DNA of 21,292 nt, from NCBI GenBank assembly GCA_045612485.1, contig JAZKZE010000052.1, positions 1 through 21,292 of the forward strand. Reading direction: 5' to 3'. The stretch is from RGIG5327 sp045612485 (GTDB lineage: Bacteria > Verrucomicrobiota > Lentisphaeria > Victivallales > UBA1829). Positions 1-6,634 of the stretch are shown in pieces (positions within the stretch are counted from its first letter, which is position 1; every line of letters begins with the position of its first letter). Below the pieces are notes generated by a model. That model was not told where the DNA came from. It saw only the letters and a program-made list of their open reading frames with translations, and searched no databases. Made by a program: the position numbers and the translations under genes.

Positions 1-15
1 TTTGGAAGATGGGGG

Positions 16-56
16 GCGGGGAAGAGAACCTTTTTTCAAAAAGGTGTCTTCCCCGC
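16..56. repeat. Palindromic hairpin downstream of the S66 carboxypeptidase gene
   Basis: A 41-base imperfect palindrome. The outer stem is 10 perfect pairs (GCGGGGAAGA with TCTTCCCCGC). After a small internal bulge comes an inner stem of about 6 pairs (CCTTTT with AAAAGG) closed by a tight loop. It lies 53 bases beyond the stop codon of the leftward carboxypeptidase gene. The minus strand has no T-tract after the stem, so it is not a textbook intrinsic terminator. It looks more like an intergenic palindromic (REP-like) repeat, but no second copy exists in this window. The structure is seen directly; the repeat status is inferred. Confidence 0.6.
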
Positions 57-108
57 AAAACATTTTTGCAACAGCCCCTTTTCTTTATCCGGATACAATA
101 AAAAATTC

Positions 109-1116
109 TTATCTCAAAAGATATAAGTGGCCATCTTTACCGATCACACATGGTTCTCCGCAAACAAGAGAACAGGAGTGTTCCCCGTGTCCGAAAGGAA
201 CGAACCCGTAAACCGGCCGTCCGGTCATTTCCGCAGCACGGCGGAATATTCTGTATAACTCTGCGGATGTTCCGCAATTGGTATATTGTCCCAGAACGAT
301 CCCGGAACATTTTTGAAAAATATGTGCAAGATGAAGCTGCAAAAAGGAAAAATCCACTTTCCGGGGCAATTCCCGCACCTCTTCCAGCAGAAGAAGTGAG
401 TTACTGAAATCCGGAAGATATTCTGTCCCGGTCAACCTTGTAAGCAAAGTAAGATTGGCAGGAAGAAGCCAGCCGCTTACCGGGAAAAAATCATCATTAT
501 TCTTATGGAAAGGACGCATTTTCCACATTTTTTTCCATGATAAACCGTTAATGCAGTATTTATTCTCCTCTGCTGCTGTTTTTCCATATTCTTCCCTGTC
601 CGGCAGAGATAAAAAGGGCATCATACGCAGACAGGCGGAGATGGCTTTTCTCATGGAAAGGGCGGATGCCCTGTGGCACTTTATGGCATCAAGGGAGGCA
701 AACATGGAACAGGAGATCCCTCCGGGTATATGATTTGCCGCCATGGCAAGATGTAAAGCAGTTATATCACTGTAACCGCCGAGAAGAAGGGGCTTTTTTC
801 TCTTTTTCCACGCTTCAAAATCAAGCTGCGGAAGGGTGTAGGCAGATCCGTAACCGCCTCTGGCACAAAGGATCATATCGATATTTCCGTCAGAGATCAT
901 CTCATTTAAGTCCCCGACTCTGTCCTCCACAGAGCCGGAAAAATATTTTTCCGGGGAAGTCCCTTTGAATAAACGTCCCTCTCTGACGGTTATTCCCAGT
1001 TGTTCTACAAATTTCAAAGAAGCATTATACTTTTTTCTGTCCGGAGCGGAAGCGGGTGCCGGAACCCCTATTGTCCGGATCTCATCCGGAAAGGGTATAT
1101 AGATATCTTTCATCAT
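109..1116 (-). CDS. S66-family serine carboxypeptidase (LD-carboxypeptidase/MccF-like)
   Basis: 335 residues, typical family length. Enzymes of this family either trim the L,D-peptide bond of peptidoglycan tetrapeptides (LdcA) or cleave microcin C-type peptide-nucleotides (MccF). Conserved features are visible in order: the ARGGYGS segment at residues 85-91, GYSDIT at 114-119 with the nucleophile Ser116, the ANLTLLTRLTGT segment near 220-231, LEEVRE with the candidate Glu245/246, and GHGEHS with the candidate His310. There is no signal peptide, so it is probably cytoplasmic and may act in muropeptide recycling. The first ATG overlaps the TGA of the TPR gene (ATGA), and a second ATG follows at once; an AGGAA-like ribosome site lies inside the upstream gene. 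The overlap argues for translational coupling. LdcA versus MccF cannot be settled from sequence alone. Confidence 0.88.
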   Translation of the reverse strand: MMKDIYIPFPDEIRTIGVPAPASAPDRKKYNASLKFVEQLGITVREGRLFKGTSPEKYFSGSVEDRVGDLNEMISDGNIDMILCARGGYGSAYTLPQLDFEAWKKRKKPLLLGGYSDITALHLAMAANHIPGGISCSMFASLDAIKCHRASALSMRKAISACLRMMPFLSLPDREEYGKTAAEENKYCINGLSWKKMWKMRPFHKNNDDFFPVSGWLLPANLTLLTRLTGTEYLPDFSNSLLLLEEVRELPRKVDFSFLQLHLAHIFQKCSGIVLGQYTNCGTSAELYRIFRRAAEMTGRPVYGFVPFGHGEHSCSLVCGEPCVIGKDGHLYLLR

Positions 1117-3020
1117 TTTTTCCTGTTTTTCAGCAGATTTTCAGTTGTTCTGATTTTATTCATAACTTTTTCAGCGTCCACTTCGGCAGAATAATATTCC
1201 AATGCCTTATACCAGTATTCCACTGCTTTTTCATAATCTTTCAACGCATAGAATATATCTGCGGCATGATCGGCGATCACCGGATCAAGGGAATATTTTT
1301 CAGCTTTACTGACAGCAGAAAGAATATATTTTTTTGCTTCGGCAAACTCTTTTTTCCGGTATTTCACCCATGCAAGAGAATCCAGTATTGCATAGTTTTC
1401 CGGTTCATTTTTCAAGGCAAGCAGTATAAGGGTTTGCGCAAAATCCAATTCCTTATTACGATCGGCAAGGGAGTATCCCAGAAAATTCAAAGCATGCGTA
1501 TTTCCCTGATCCTCAGAAAGCAGTTTTTTAAGATATTTTTCCACAAGAGAATACTTTTTCAGTTTCTCCGCCGCAAGAGCAATTTGCATCTGCCGCCTGC
1601 TGAATACCATCAATGGTTCACCGGTAGAGGCAAGTATGATCTTATCCCTGCGTCCCCCGGGGGTTTTACGGGGATTTTTCCCGGCGGTTTCATCAGCCTC
1701 AAGCAAAAGGGAAAGGGCTTTTTCATGCTTTCCTTCCTGCATATAAAAAAGGGCGGCAATATACAAGGCATCCTTATCGGGAAAAAGGGAGGAAAGAAGT
1801 GTATAACATTTATCCTTTTTCCCTGCAAGAAAATAGAAACGGGCAAGAGTAAAAATATTTTCCTGCCTTCCCGGAGAAGCCATATATGCCAGTTCCTGCG
1901 CCCGGATCATCTCTTCCAATGATCCGCTGCGGGAGAATTTTGCCGCAAGAAGCTGAAATGCGGAAGAGACGGAAGGCAAAAACGGCTCCTGCAGCATCCT
2001 TTTCCAAATCAGAGCGGAAAGCTGTTCCCTGTTCTTCTGTGCATAATGATCTGCAAGAAGCAGCAGAGAGATCCTGTTTTCTTTCCCGGAAAGAAAACGG
2101 TCAAGGAGCATATTTTCTGCATACATACTGTATTTTTCCCGGGAAAGAATGGCAAGGGATGTACGGTGGCTGTTCAGAGAAAAATCCCTGTTCTCCTTTT
2201 GCATTTTTCTTACCTGATCCGTATAAAGCAGTACGGCATCCTCAAAGGCTTTTGCGGCACGTTCAGAAGGAGTTTCCAGCCAGAAAAACAGAGGATCATT
2301 TTTTGTAACCGGCGTATTTTCCACAATGCGGAAACGGCAGAGAAGAAGCTGCTGAAGCAAAACTGTATCCCCGGCAAAAAGATCCTTTTCCAGCATTTTT
2401 GAAAGAAGTTCATCACAAAAGACATACTCTTTTTTTTCTGCAAGGATCGCAGCAGCAGACCGGCAGATATATAAAGCATACTCTTTATTGCTTCCGGTTA
2501 GAAGTTCCTTTTTTTCTTTACGGCTCCTTTCCAGAATGTAATCAGCACTGTTCCGGAAAAGTGCCAATGCTTTTTCCGTATTCTTCAGTTCCCGGAACAT
2601 ATCGGCAGCAACACTTGCCAGATAAAACGCGTCCGGATTTTTTACAGCAGAAGCAGCCAGTTTTCCCGCAATAAAAAGTTTATCTTCCTTACGGGAATTT
2701 TTCCGGAACTCTGCGGCAAGGCAGGAAACAGGAAATATACTGTGAGCATCTTTTTCCGTAAGACGGATAAGCTCCTCAAGCTCTTTTTTTTCCAGAGCTT
2801 TGCCGGACATATTCTGAGCGGTACTGGAAATAAAGGATGCCCAGTCCAGCAAAGTTTTTTCTTTCTCCGTCCCGGTTGCAGAATATTTTCTTACATTCTC
2901 CCCCGTCTTCCTGTTTACAGGATCAACACAAAGGAAATCACCGGAAATATCCGCTGAAAACAAAAAAAATCCGCAAGACAAAAGTCCGGCGGCCGCTTTG
3001 ATTTTCCACTTTACAAGCAT
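1113..3020 (-). CDS. Exported tetratricopeptide-repeat protein
   Basis: 635 residues from the chosen ATG (MLVKWKIKAAAG). I prefer it to the ATG 21 codons upstream because it has a GGAAGAGGG ribosome site just before it and begins with a basic, hydrophobic N-terminus typical of a signal peptide (residues 1-24). A Cys at about residue 16 (LLSC) leaves a lipoprotein possible but unproven. The rest is alpha-helical repeats. The C-terminal ~150 residues are the clearest TPRs: an ALNFLGYSLADR unit, an ILDSLAWVKYRKKEFAEA unit, then a unit with DHAADIFYALKDYEKAVEYW. This resembles TPR proteins acting as scaffolds in envelope assembly. It overlaps the S66 carboxypeptidase gene by ATGA, so the two are likely co-expressed. 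No enzymatic domain is seen, and no specific role can be assigned. Confidence 0.8.
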   Translation of the reverse strand: MLVKWKIKAAAGLLSCGFFLFSADISGDFLCVDPVNRKTGENVRKYSATGTEKEKTLLDWASFISSTAQNMSGKALEKKELEELIRLTEKDAHSIFPVSCLAAEFRKNSRKEDKLFIAGKLAASAVKNPDAFYLASVAADMFRELKNTEKALALFRNSADYILERSRKEKKELLTGSNKEYALYICRSAAAILAEKKEYVFCDELLSKMLEKDLFAGDTVLLQQLLLCRFRIVENTPVTKNDPLFFWLETPSERAAKAFEDAVLLYTDQVRKMQKENRDFSLNSHRTSLAILSREKYSMYAENMLLDRFLSGKENRISLLLLADHYAQKNREQLSALIWKRMLQEPFLPSVSSAFQLLAAKFSRSGSLEEMIRAQELAYMASPGRQENIFTLARFYFLAGKKDKCYTLLSSLFPDKDALYIAALFYMQEGKHEKALSLLLEADETAGKNPRKTPGGRRDKIILASTGEPLMVFSRRQMQIALAAEKLKKYSLVEKYLKKLLSEDQGNTHALNFLGYSLADRNKELDFAQTLILLALKNEPENYAILDSLAWVKYRKKEFAEAKKYILSAVSKAEKYSLDPVIADHAADIFYALKDYEKAVEYWYKALEYYSAEVDAEKVMNKIRTTENLLKNRKK

Positions 3021-3066
3021 ATTTCTGCCCTCTTCCCTTCCCTTTACAGTTATAGAAAAAGGAAAC

Positions 3067-3096
3067 CCGGACGGAAAAAGCATGTTTCCCGTCCGG
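3067..3096 (-). terminator. Rho-independent terminator after the bS22-like gene
   Basis: On the minus strand, CCGGACGG pairs with CCGTCCGG. The stem extends inward through GAAA/TTTT to about 12 pairs with a ~6-base loop, and GTTTCCTTTTTC follows. It starts 22 bases after the tiny ribosomal-protein gene and lies 47 bases upstream of the TPR gene start. It therefore probably ends that short transcript, with read-through or a separate weak promoter feeding the TPR gene. Confidence 0.7.
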
Positions 3097-3118
3097 TCTC
3101 TCAGCAGGTATTCCCTGC

Positions 3119-3208
3119 TTACTTGGTCTTGTGACGCTGTGCTTTCAGCAGTTTTTTACGTTTGTGCTGAGCGATTTTTTTACGACGTTTTTTTCTGAGG
3201 TTTCCCAT
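3119..3208 (-). CDS. Tiny basic ribosomal protein, COX24/AURKAIP1 family (bS22/mS38-like)
   Basis: 29 residues, beginning MGNLRKKRRKKIAQHKRKK and ending AQRHKTK. The K/R-rich pattern (M-G-x-L-R-K-K-R-R-K-K-x-x-x-H-K-R-K-K-L, then R-x-x-K) is the hallmark of the COX24/AURKAIP1 C-terminal domain. That domain is found in mitochondrial small-subunit protein mS38 and mycobacterial bS22, and in annotated 'AURKAIP1/COX24 domain' proteins of several bacterial phyla. It would bind the small ribosomal subunit. The ribosome site AAGGA lies 7 bases before the ATG. A leftward promoter-like TTGAGA-16-TACATT lies upstream and a strong hairpin terminator follows, so it looks monocistronic. It is easily missed because of its size. 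The family match is by eye; membership is likely, incorporation into the ribosome is inferred. Confidence 0.78.
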   Translation of the reverse strand: MGNLRKKRRKKIAQHKRKKLLKAQRHKTK

Positions 3209-3256
3209 TTCATGTTCCTTTTTATAAAAAGAGTTATACTTGGTAAAATCGTTTTA

Positions 3257-3284
3257 TTAATGTAGCATCTTTTCGGAAAATCTC
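3257..3284 (-). promoter_or_regulatory. Putative sigma-70-type promoter for the bS22-like gene
   Basis: Reading leftward: TTGAGA, 16 bases, TACATT, about 50 bases before the start codon. The -35 is close to consensus and the -10 is moderate. It sits in the A+T-rich gap between the M16 peptidase stop and the small gene, where a promoter would be expected. Confidence 0.4.
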
Positions 3285-3343
3285 AAATGGATTTCCATAA
3301 AAAATCTATATTTTCTCCGATTTTGTGGTTATTTTTTTTCAAA

Positions 3344-5914
3344 TTATGCCTTTTTTCCCCTGTTTTTTTTCTTTTCCTCCGGTACCACAGTCAGGGTCAG
3401 ACGGGTGGAAGAGGCAAGATAGGAGGAAACCGTCTTATTGATCTCTTCCGCAGAAAGGGCCTCCATAATGGTATCTTTCTCAAGAACGCATCCGGCGGGA
3501 TTGCCGAAAAATTCCTCCTGACACATGATACCGATCAATACTCCCGGATTCTGTTTTCTTACCGCCTCCCGGAAAATGATCCACTTTTTCGCCTCTTCGA
3601 TCTCTTTTAACGTCAAGCCTTTATCCCGGACTCTGGCGATCTCCTCTTCAAAAAGTTCTTCCAGCTTTCCAAGAGAGTCTTTTTCCGTTCCGGCATAATA
3701 GATCAGACTGCCGGCAGTGGCAAAATCCATCAGACGGATCCCTGTATAATAGGCAAGGCCGTTCTGATTGCGGACGACATCAAACAATCTCGATGACATG
3801 CTTCCTGTAGCTTCTTTCAGGATCTCCAGCGCATACCGGTCACGGTGTCCGGCAGTACATGCAGGGAAACCGGTGAGAAATACCGCCTGGCTTTTCTCCA
3901 GGGGAAGCGTTACTCTGTTTATCCCTTTCTTATGTTTTTTGAAGGGAATCACAGGAAGTTTCTTTCCGGGGACTTTCAGATCCCCCAGCAATCTTTCGGC
4001 AAACGCTTCCGCCTCTTTTTCCGTAAGACTGCCGGAAAGTCCGAGTACAGCTTTTTCCGGAGAAAGACACACGTTTTCAAAGATCTTTTTCAAACTGGAA
4101 GCGGAAAGAGTGCTTATGCTTTTCAAATGTTCCTCAGGACGGGGAGCATGGGGATCCCCTGCCATTTCAGCAAAAAATGTTTCAAAGGAAACAAATTCCG
4201 GATTGGCAAGATTGCTTTTATACTCTTCCAGAAGGGAAAGTCTTTCCCGTTCCAGTTTCTTTTTATCAAAGAGAGGTTCGTGGAGGATGGAATGAAGGAT
4301 GTCCATAGCCACATCCCATTTTTCCCGCAAAGCAACAATGGCGACTTTCAGTGTGGCATTTCCTGCACGGAAATCCATGGAAATGGCATTTTCCCCGGTA
4401 AGTTCACTGATCTCTTCCTCGGTATATTTTTCTGTTCCGGTGGGAAGCAGATCTGCAAGAAGCGGTCCGGCGGCACTGTTGCCTTTTCCGCAATAGATCC
4501 CGCAGGGCATAAGAAGGCTCAGACAGATAAAGGCATTGTCCTTATCCTGCAAATGAACCACTTTATAACCGTTTTTTGTACGGAAGGTGACACTTTCGGG
4601 TGCTTTACTGCCGCAATTAACGGCAAAAAACTTTTTCTTTCCGGCTTTTTCCTGCGGAAGAAGCTGTACTTCCGCCGCCTGATTCCTGTTGAAATATTTT
4701 CTTCCGGCATCCCGGATGTCCCCGGGAGTCAGGGCATCAAATTTCCGGATATAAGCGTCAATACTTTCCACGCCCCCTGTATGCAGAACAGCTCCTCCTG
4801 CCACAGCAGCAATATTTTCCGCCGTCAGGAAAGTACGGCAATGGGATGCCATGATCCTCGTTCTGGCTCCTTCCAGTTCCTTTCCGGTGGGGCCCTCCTC
4901 CATAAACTTTTCCGTAACCTTGAAAAGTTCCTCTGAAAGAAGATCCTTTTTACCGTATTCGCAAGTGGAAAAAATGGTTCCTGCGGCATAATCTGTTCCG
5001 ATATCCACGCCTCCGCAAACGTCAAATGCCAATTCTTTTTCCATAACAAGAGCCCTGTCCAGACGGGAATTATCACTTTGCACCAGAAGATTGAAAAATC
5101 CTCTTGCCGCAGCATAGTCTGCCTTGTCCGGCCCGGGAATATGCCAGCCGGTGGCAAGTCTTGTCTGGGGATCGGCAAAGAAAAAATGCTCCTGTCTGAA
5201 AGCGGCAATATCCTTTTCCTGCGGCAGATAAGGCTCTCTGAGATCCCCCATGCACCAGGAGGAGCATTTATCCCGGAAGATCTTTTCCGCCTCAAAGACA
5301 TCCACATCCCCGGAAATCACATAAAAACAGCGGTGGGGGGAATATCTTTTCTGATAGTAGGCATACATCATATCCCTTGTAACGCTTTTTATCTTTTCGT
5401 GATACCCGATGATGGGTATTCTTGCCGCATGGGTACGGAAAAGGGACTCTGCAAGCAGATCATCCAGTTTACTGTCGGGCGAGTCATCATACATGGCACT
5501 TTCCCGCAAAATCACATTCTTTTCCGATTCAAACTTTTCCGCCGGGAAAAGGGGATTACGCAGCATATCATCCAGTATATCCATCCCTTCCGCCAGATAA
5601 CGGGAAGGGAGGAATGTGATATAGGAAGTATAATCTTTCCCTGTACAGGCATTGAAATAGCCGCCCAGAGCAGTCACTTTATCGGAAGCGGAATTACCGG
5701 GATAACGGCTGCTTCCCATAAAAAGCATGTGTTCAAGATAATGGGAAAGCCCGCACCCCAGAAACTCATCCTCATGGATACTTCCGGTACGGACATACGC
5801 CTGCATATAAACGACTTTCGCCCTCTTTTCCGGAATGATATATGCGGAAAGTCCATTGGAAAGACGCACACAGTATGTTCTGTCCGCAAGAGAGGGAATA
5901 ACCTTCTTTTTCAT
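3344..5914 (-). CDS. M16-family zinc metallopeptidase, two-repeat (pitrilysin/insulinase type)
   Basis: 856 residues, the size expected for the long form with two tandem M16 halves. The inverted zinc motif is intact: H58-Y-L-E61-H62, with the distal Glu ligand at residue 138 (ILRES), 76 positions after the second His as the family predicts. Nearby segments GCGLSHYLEHMLFMGS and GGYFNACTGKDYTSY are classic. The second half (from ~430) lacks the zinc motif, as in other M16 proteins where it is structural. No signal peptide is seen, so it is probably cytoplasmic and degrades oligopeptides. It follows the cyclophilin gene by 27 bases with a GAAGGA ribosome site, so the two are probably one transcript. 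No clear hairpin terminator follows it. Exact substrates are unknown. Confidence 0.92.
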   Translation of the reverse strand: MKKKVIPSLADRTYCVRLSNGLSAYIIPEKRAKVVYMQAYVRTGSIHEDEFLGCGLSHYLEHMLFMGSSRYPGNSASDKVTALGGYFNACTGKDYTSYITFLPSRYLAEGMDILDDMLRNPLFPAEKFESEKNVILRESAMYDDSPDSKLDDLLAESLFRTHAARIPIIGYHEKIKSVTRDMMYAYYQKRYSPHRCFYVISGDVDVFEAEKIFRDKCSSWCMGDLREPYLPQEKDIAAFRQEHFFFADPQTRLATGWHIPGPDKADYAAARGFFNLLVQSDNSRLDRALVMEKELAFDVCGGVDIGTDYAAGTIFSTCEYGKKDLLSEELFKVTEKFMEEGPTGKELEGARTRIMASHCRTFLTAENIAAVAGGAVLHTGGVESIDAYIRKFDALTPGDIRDAGRKYFNRNQAAEVQLLPQEKAGKKKFFAVNCGSKAPESVTFRTKNGYKVVHLQDKDNAFICLSLLMPCGIYCGKGNSAAGPLLADLLPTGTEKYTEEEISELTGENAISMDFRAGNATLKVAIVALREKWDVAMDILHSILHEPLFDKKKLERERLSLLEEYKSNLANPEFVSFETFFAEMAGDPHAPRPEEHLKSISTLSASSLKKIFENVCLSPEKAVLGLSGSLTEKEAEAFAERLLGDLKVPGKKLPVIPFKKHKKGINRVTLPLEKSQAVFLTGFPACTAGHRDRYALEILKEATGSMSSRLFDVVRNQNGLAYYTGIRLMDFATAGSLIYYAGTEKDSLGKLEELFEEEIARVRDKGLTLKEIEEAKKWIIFREAVRKQNPGVLIGIMCQEEFFGNPAGCVLEKDTIMEALSAEEINKTVSSYLASSTRLTLTVVPEEKKKNRGKKA

Positions 5915-5941
5915 GAAAACATGTCCTTCTCAAACACCGGA

Positions 5942-6454
5942 TCAGGCATTTTCAGAAGCCACTTCCGCGGCACGGATAATGATCACAGGTTCTGTGGGGA
6001 CATCATCGTGCATACCGCAGGAGGATGTGGCGACTTTTTCGATTTTATCCACAACATCCATTCCTTCCACAACTTTGCCGAATACGCAGTAACCGAATCC
6101 GGAGGGAGTATTGGATGTGTGATCCAGGAAATCATTGTCCACAGTATTGATGAAGAACTGGCATGTGGCACTGTCCACAATGGAGGTGCGTGCCATGGCA
6201 ATGGTACCTCTTTTATTGGAAAGACCGTTTGCCGCTTCATTTTTGATGGGGGCATTGGTGGGTTTCTGTGCCATATCAGGGGTAAAACCGCCGCCCTGGA
6301 TCATAAAAGAAGGGATCACGCGGTGGAAAATGGTATTCACATAGTGACCGCTTTTCACATATTCAAGAAAATTGGCAACGGTAACGGGAGCTTTTTCATC
6401 ATCCAGAGCCAGAGTGATCGTTCCGAAAATCGTTTCAAGTACTGCTTTTTTCAT
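5942..6454 (-). CDS. Cyclophilin-type peptidyl-prolyl cis-trans isomerase (PpiB-like)
   Basis: 170 residues with no signal peptide, matching short cytoplasmic cyclophilins that speed proline isomerisation during folding. Active-site landmarks are in order: FHRVIPSFMIQGG (43-55, catalytic Arg45, Gln53), GTIAMART (84-91), QFFIN (99-103), and GYCVFGKVVEGMDVVD (121-136). In the last motif the Trp of cyclosporin-sensitive eukaryotic forms is not present, as is usual in bacteria. The ribosome site GAAAGGA precedes the ATG by about 8 bases. It is the first gene of the leftward pair with the M16 peptidase, which suggests a protein-quality-control transcript. It is divergent from the solute-binding-protein operon across a 180-base gap; I see no convincing leftward promoter there. 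Confidence 0.93.
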   Translation of the reverse strand: MKKAVLETIFGTITLALDDEKAPVTVANFLEYVKSGHYVNTIFHRVIPSFMIQGGGFTPDMAQKPTNAPIKNEAANGLSNKRGTIAMARTSIVDSATCQFFINTVDNDFLDHTSNTPSGFGYCVFGKVVEGMDVVDKIEKVATSSCGMHDDVPTEPVIIIRAAEVASENA

Positions 6455-6528
6455 AAGTAATATCCTTTCAAATTTGGTTGAAAATACAGTTTGTAAAAAT
6501 AAATCCTTAAACTTTACGGCAAAAACGC

Positions 6529-6557
6529 TTGTTTTTCAAGCAGAGAAGCTGTATAAT
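6529..6557 (+). promoter_or_regulatory. Sigma-70-type promoter for the 6635-13607 gene cluster
   Basis: TTGTTT at 6529-6534, a 17-base spacer and a perfect TATAAT at 6552-6557. The spacer starts with half of a small GCTTG/CAAGC palindrome that overlaps the -35. The predicted start is near 6564, leaving a ~70-base leader before the solute-binding-protein ATG. That leader contains ACTCTTT (6580-6586) paired with AAAGAGT (6604-6610), a weak hairpin. Confidence 0.7.
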
Positions 6558-6634
6558 TATAGGAAAAAATGTAAAAAAAACTCTTTACAGGGTAAAAGCC
6601 GGAAAAGAGTAAAGAAAATAAGGACGGATTTTTT

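Noticed and set aside
1056..1922. A 288-codon Phe-rich rightward frame opposite the TPR gene
   Set aside because: It reflects the Lys/Glu-rich TPR coding strand (AAA/GAA read as TTT/TTC) and shows no protein-like pattern.
3285..3343. A terminator for the M16 gene
   Set aside because: Only a four-pair ATGG/CCAT palindrome is present in A+T-rich sequence; it is not convincing as an intrinsic terminator.
5078..6460. A 460-codon rightward open frame across the M16 and cyclophilin genes
   Set aside because: It is antisense to two genes with complete active-site motifs. Its translation has no recognisable domain and it lacks a plausible ribosome site; the openness follows from codon bias of the real strand.
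6521..6541. A GCTTG/CAAGC mini-hairpin as a terminator
   Set aside because: The stem is only five pairs and no gene on either strand ends nearby; it overlaps the -35 box of the operon promoter instead.
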